In this document: positions 61,998 to 64,000 of the stretch, piece after piece
Layout: every line of letters starts with the position of its first letter
How positions within the stretch are numbered: the stretch's first letter is position 1
From: Rhodopirellula europaea 6C
GTDB taxonomy: Bacteria; Planctomycetota; Planctomycetia; Pirellulales; Pirellulaceae
DNA: 64,000 bases
NCBI RefSeq assembly: GCF_000338295.1
Contig: NZ_ANMO01000257.1
Span: 1-64,000, forward strand
Direction: 5' to 3'
Program-made: the position numbers and the translations under genes
Notes under the pieces: model-generated
What the model was told of the DNA's origin: nothing
What the model saw: the letters and a program-made list of their open reading frames with translations, nothing else
Databases searched by the model: none

Positions 61998-62795
61998 ATG
62001 AACGCTTCTGAATCTCGCTCTGGTGCTCATCGGCCCAGTGGCAAAAAAGGCAAAAAGACCACGGTGGCGGGGATCGTTCTCGCGGTCGTCGTAGGGGGCT
62101 ACACGCTGCTGCGGCCATCGATCAACGAGGCAACGGGGTGGAACTTGCCTGCGTTGCCCGGCAAACAGGTCGCCAAGGATTCGGTTGCGGACAATTCACC
62201 TTCACCTGTTTCTGAAAAAAAGAGCAGCTCGCGTTCGGTCCCAAAGCAAACCGAATCGGCGAAACCCTTAACGCCTCGAGTTGAAAGTCCAACTCGATCG
62301 GAACGGGACGAGTCCGCCCAGTCGCCCGGACCGCTTGCGTCCAAGATGACTCGCGGCGATCCACAGTCGGGCACGTCGGCAGTCTCCAATGCGGACAAGT
62401 CGGATTTGGAGTACGGCCTGCTGAGAGAAATCAGCCCGGACCGGTTTCTCTCTCCCGCCGGTGTGCTGTACACGCCTGGAAGTGCCGAAGGCCATCGCCT
62501 CGAACATCTTCGTCGTCACACCGAGGACCAACCCAATCGCTCCGGCAAACACGGCGTGTTTGATGGCGACATGGAAGGTGCCCTGGTAACGATCGATAAG
62601 GCGTACGAGAAGGCACAAGCGAATCAACGGACGACCAAAGAAGTGGATGGCAAGCGAACGATCTACACCGTCGACATGGGAAAACGAGTTGGCTTTGTAG
62701 GTGGACGCGACGGGCAGAGAAGTCGCAACCCAATGGCCCGGCGAGTGCGTTTGGTGCTGGAAGGCAATCGCTTGATCACCGCGTTTCCGCTGTAG
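61998..62795 (+). CDS. Membrane-anchored protein with RNase-toxin-like C-terminal domain
   Basis: 265 residues. A Lys/Gly-rich start and one transmembrane segment (VAGIVLAVVVGGYTLLRPSI, residues 24-43) lead to a long Ser/Pro/Lys-rich linker (60-135). The C-terminal ~130 residues are well structured: FLSPAGVLYTPGSAEGHRLE, then HLRRHTEDQPNRSGKHGVFD, and finally RRVRLVLEGNRLITAFPL. A His-rich start, a KHG/F segment and an end of the form VxLxxxxxLITAFP are seen in RNase-like toxin domains of the barnase/EndoU/RelE and CdiA RNase-A-like groups. I infer a possible nuclease; no catalytic proof and no immunity gene is established. Confidence 0.6.
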   Translation: MNASESRSGAHRPSGKKGKKTTVAGIVLAVVVGGYTLLRPSINEATGWNLPALPGKQVAKDSVADNSPSPVSEKKSSSRSVPKQTESAKPLTPRVESPTRSERDESAQSPGPLASKMTRGDPQSGTSAVSNADKSDLEYGLLREISPDRFLSPAGVLYTPGSAEGHRLEHLRRHTEDQPNRSGKHGVFDGDMEGALVTIDKAYEKAQANQRTTKEVDGKRTIYTVDMGKRVGFVGGRDGQRSRNPMARRVRLVLEGNRLITAFPL

Positions 62796-62853
62796 GTCCC
62801 ATTCCGCATTGTTGAATCAACATGCGAAAATGCCACTTTGAAATCAATCTTCA

Positions 62854-63237
62854 ATGGCACAACCCGAATCATTCCGTTCTTGTTTGGAAGTCAATTCTGT
62901 GACTCACCCCGATTCCAATTCCGATGTTCGACACAGCGTTGGTTCGTGCCCGATTTGCGAACAAGGTTTGTGCTCCATTCGTGCGTGTGGATTGGTCGAC
63001 GACAAACCTTCACACGGTTTGGTGGTCTGCGACGAATGCGAAGCGATCTGGTTGCAACCCAATGTCCAGGGCGTGCACATTTATGCCGATGCGGAAACAC
63101 CCAAGTGCCCGATCGATCAATCGCCGCTGTACCACGGCAACAATCGCTGGGCGACTCTGGATGACATTGACCGATTGGGATGGTCCGATGCCGTGAATCC
63201 CGATCTGACGTATCAACCGGATTCGGATGATTCGTAA
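62854..63237 (+). CDS. Small Cys-rich (zinc-ribbon-like) protein, unknown function
   Basis: 127 residues. CPICEQGLCSIRACG and VVCDECEAIWLQPN contain two C-x2-C pairs, and PKCPID a further Cys, so zinc binding is likely. The start is uncertain: the ATG at 62854, or a GTG at 62899 giving a start at THPDSNSDVRHS. It follows the RNase-like gene by 58 bp in the same direction and could be a partner, even a protective one, but nothing in sequence proves that. Confidence 0.6.
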   Translation: MAQPESFRSCLEVNSVTHPDSNSDVRHSVGSCPICEQGLCSIRACGLVDDKPSHGLVVCDECEAIWLQPNVQGVHIYADAETPKCPIDQSPLYHGNNRWATLDDIDRLGWSDAVNPDLTYQPDSDDS

Positions 63238-63366
63238 GCCGGAATTGCAAACTTCGTTCTGGCAGCCCCCAGTAGTTGCGACCGGATGAACGGCGGTTTG
63301 ACTTTGTACCGCCCTGCTCTGCCCTGCCCTCCCCTGCCCCATTTTACATCTTTCACTTTTGGAAAC
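63238..63366. other. Intergenic stretch with short CCCTG-rich run
   Basis: Around 63311-63342 the plus strand reads a pyrimidine-rich series of CCCTGC and CCCCTGCCC units. It is low complexity, with no clear hairpin. Confidence 0.4.
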
Positions 63367-64000
63367 TTGACCTTGTCGGAAATCTCCTTTGACCCGATTC
63401 TCGCCTCCGGTGCCGACCCGGTTCAGGCTGGTGTGGCACTGAAACAGTTGGCAGACGATCCAAACTTGACCGGCCCCATGTTGGTGGACGCACTCGCGGA
63501 AGACTCATCGCGTTTGATGGATGCGGACCCAGCGATCACGGGTGGCTTGCTTCGATTGATTCACCTGAAAACGTTGAGGGCTGAGGGCGATCCACTGTCG
63601 GAGATTGAACCCGCTGCGTTGGGAAAAATCATCGAATCGCTTTCGCCGGAAGTTTCCAATCGGCACCTGATGCTTCAGTTGTTGGCGATGCGCCGGACAC
63701 CGGAATCGCTGGGCGTCTTGGTCACGCAGCTTGGGCAGTCACCGCCAAAGGGTTGGATGGCGGCGGCGCAGATCCTGAGCCCGTTGATGCAGCACAATGA
63801 TTGGCAGATCAGCGCGGTTTTTCCCGCTCTGTTGGATTCAATTTCGGAGCCTTCTTTGGCGGCACCCATTTTGGATTTGGCGGGTCACATCACTCGAACG
63901 GGTTTGGTCAACGAACATCCTGCCAAGGGACGCATTGCATCGCTGAACGCTTTGCTCGGCCACGTCGCGGGACGTCTGGCCAAGTTCGAAGAAGACCCTC
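63367..64000 (+). CDS. Helical repeat-like protein (partial, C-terminus off the window)
   Basis: A frame starting at TTG 63367 or 63373 (MSEISFDPILASGADPVQAG) is open to the right edge, about 210 residues. It is mostly amphipathic helix, with Leu-rich units such as LLRLIHLKTLRAEGDPLSEI and NRHLMLQLLAMRRTPESLGV, suggesting an alpha-solenoid of HEAT type. No family was recognised. The lack of any ATG in frame near the beginning supports a TTG start. Confidence 0.65.
   Translation, partial: MTLSEISFDPILASGADPVQAGVALKQLADDPNLTGPMLVDALAEDSSRLMDADPAITGGLLRLIHLKTLRAEGDPLSEIEPAALGKIIESLSPEVSNRHLMLQLLAMRRTPESLGVLVTQLGQSPPKGWMAAAQILSPLMQHNDWQISAVFPALLDSISEPSLAAPILDLAGHITRTGLVNEHPAKGRIASLNALLGHVAGRLAKFEEDP

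Noticed and set aside
63300-63345. CCCTG-rich run as a functional repeat
   Set aside because: Irregular units, low complexity and no pairing partner; recorded only as composition.
1-64000. tRNA, rRNA and CRISPR arrays
   Set aside because: No cloverleaf sequence, rRNA signature or regularly spaced direct repeat was seen in the gaps. A dedicated tRNA search was not possible.

Overview
The window looks like a planctomycete chromosome of the Rhodopirellula type. The signs are four secreted formylglycine sulfatases, a DUF1549/DUF1553 protein with a planctomycete cytochrome-C-like domain beside a DUF1501 protein, an ECF sigma factor paired with a Ser/Thr kinase, a formylmethanofuran-dehydrogenase-like C1 protein, and an S10/spc ribosomal cluster without rpmD. 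Gene names come from reading motifs in the translations; no database search was run.

Layout. 1-4.1 kb (minus): mutL, pdxA and a multi-pass membrane protein that runs off the left edge, joined by 4-base overlaps. 4.3-8.8 kb (minus): two sulfatases and a neutral-ceramidase-like hydrolase. 8.9-10.7 kb (plus): a membrane SGNH hydrolase and a secreted thioredoxin-fold protein. 10.7-23.5 kb (minus): the S10-spc superoperon from rpsJ to secY and adk, behind a well-formed promoter at 23.6 kb. 23.9-26.5 kb (plus): a DUF2752 protein, an AlaC-like aminotransferase and a DUF2760 protein. 26.7-29.8 kb (minus): rpsL-rpsG-fusA. 30-36 kb (mostly plus): DUF72, crotonase-fold protein, trmB (minus), a HemD-HemE fusion and an FhcB-like protein.

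36-37.1 kb: a REP-associated tyrosine transposase (RAYT) lies among three ~145-bp direct repeats, each built from two hairpins. The stop codon of each of three neighbouring genes is the TAG inside the repeat terminus. 37.1-42.2 kb (minus): kinase, ECF sigma factor and a TIGR04222-like membrane protein with a Gly-Cys tail. 42.4-45.5 kb (plus): DUF2891 protein and a CHASE2 class III cyclase. 45.5-52.1 kb (minus): a NosR-like flavin/Fe-S membrane protein, a secreted FAD-dependent oxidoreductase and a sulfatase. 52.2-54.6 kb (plus): a fourth sulfatase and a secreted coiled-coil protein. 54.7-57.1 kb (minus): TadE-like and TadG-like pilus-assembly proteins and a secreted protein of unknown function. 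57.5-64 kb (plus): the PSC1/DUF1549/DUF1553 and DUF1501 pair, a membrane-anchored protein with an RNase-toxin-like C-terminus, a Cys-rich small protein and a helical protein cut by the right edge.

No tRNA, rRNA or CRISPR array was seen. Several convergent gene ends hold near-perfect hairpins, and at least three other palindromic intergenic repeat types occur. Many start codons are uncertain because GTG and TTG starts are common here; the choices are explained per gene.
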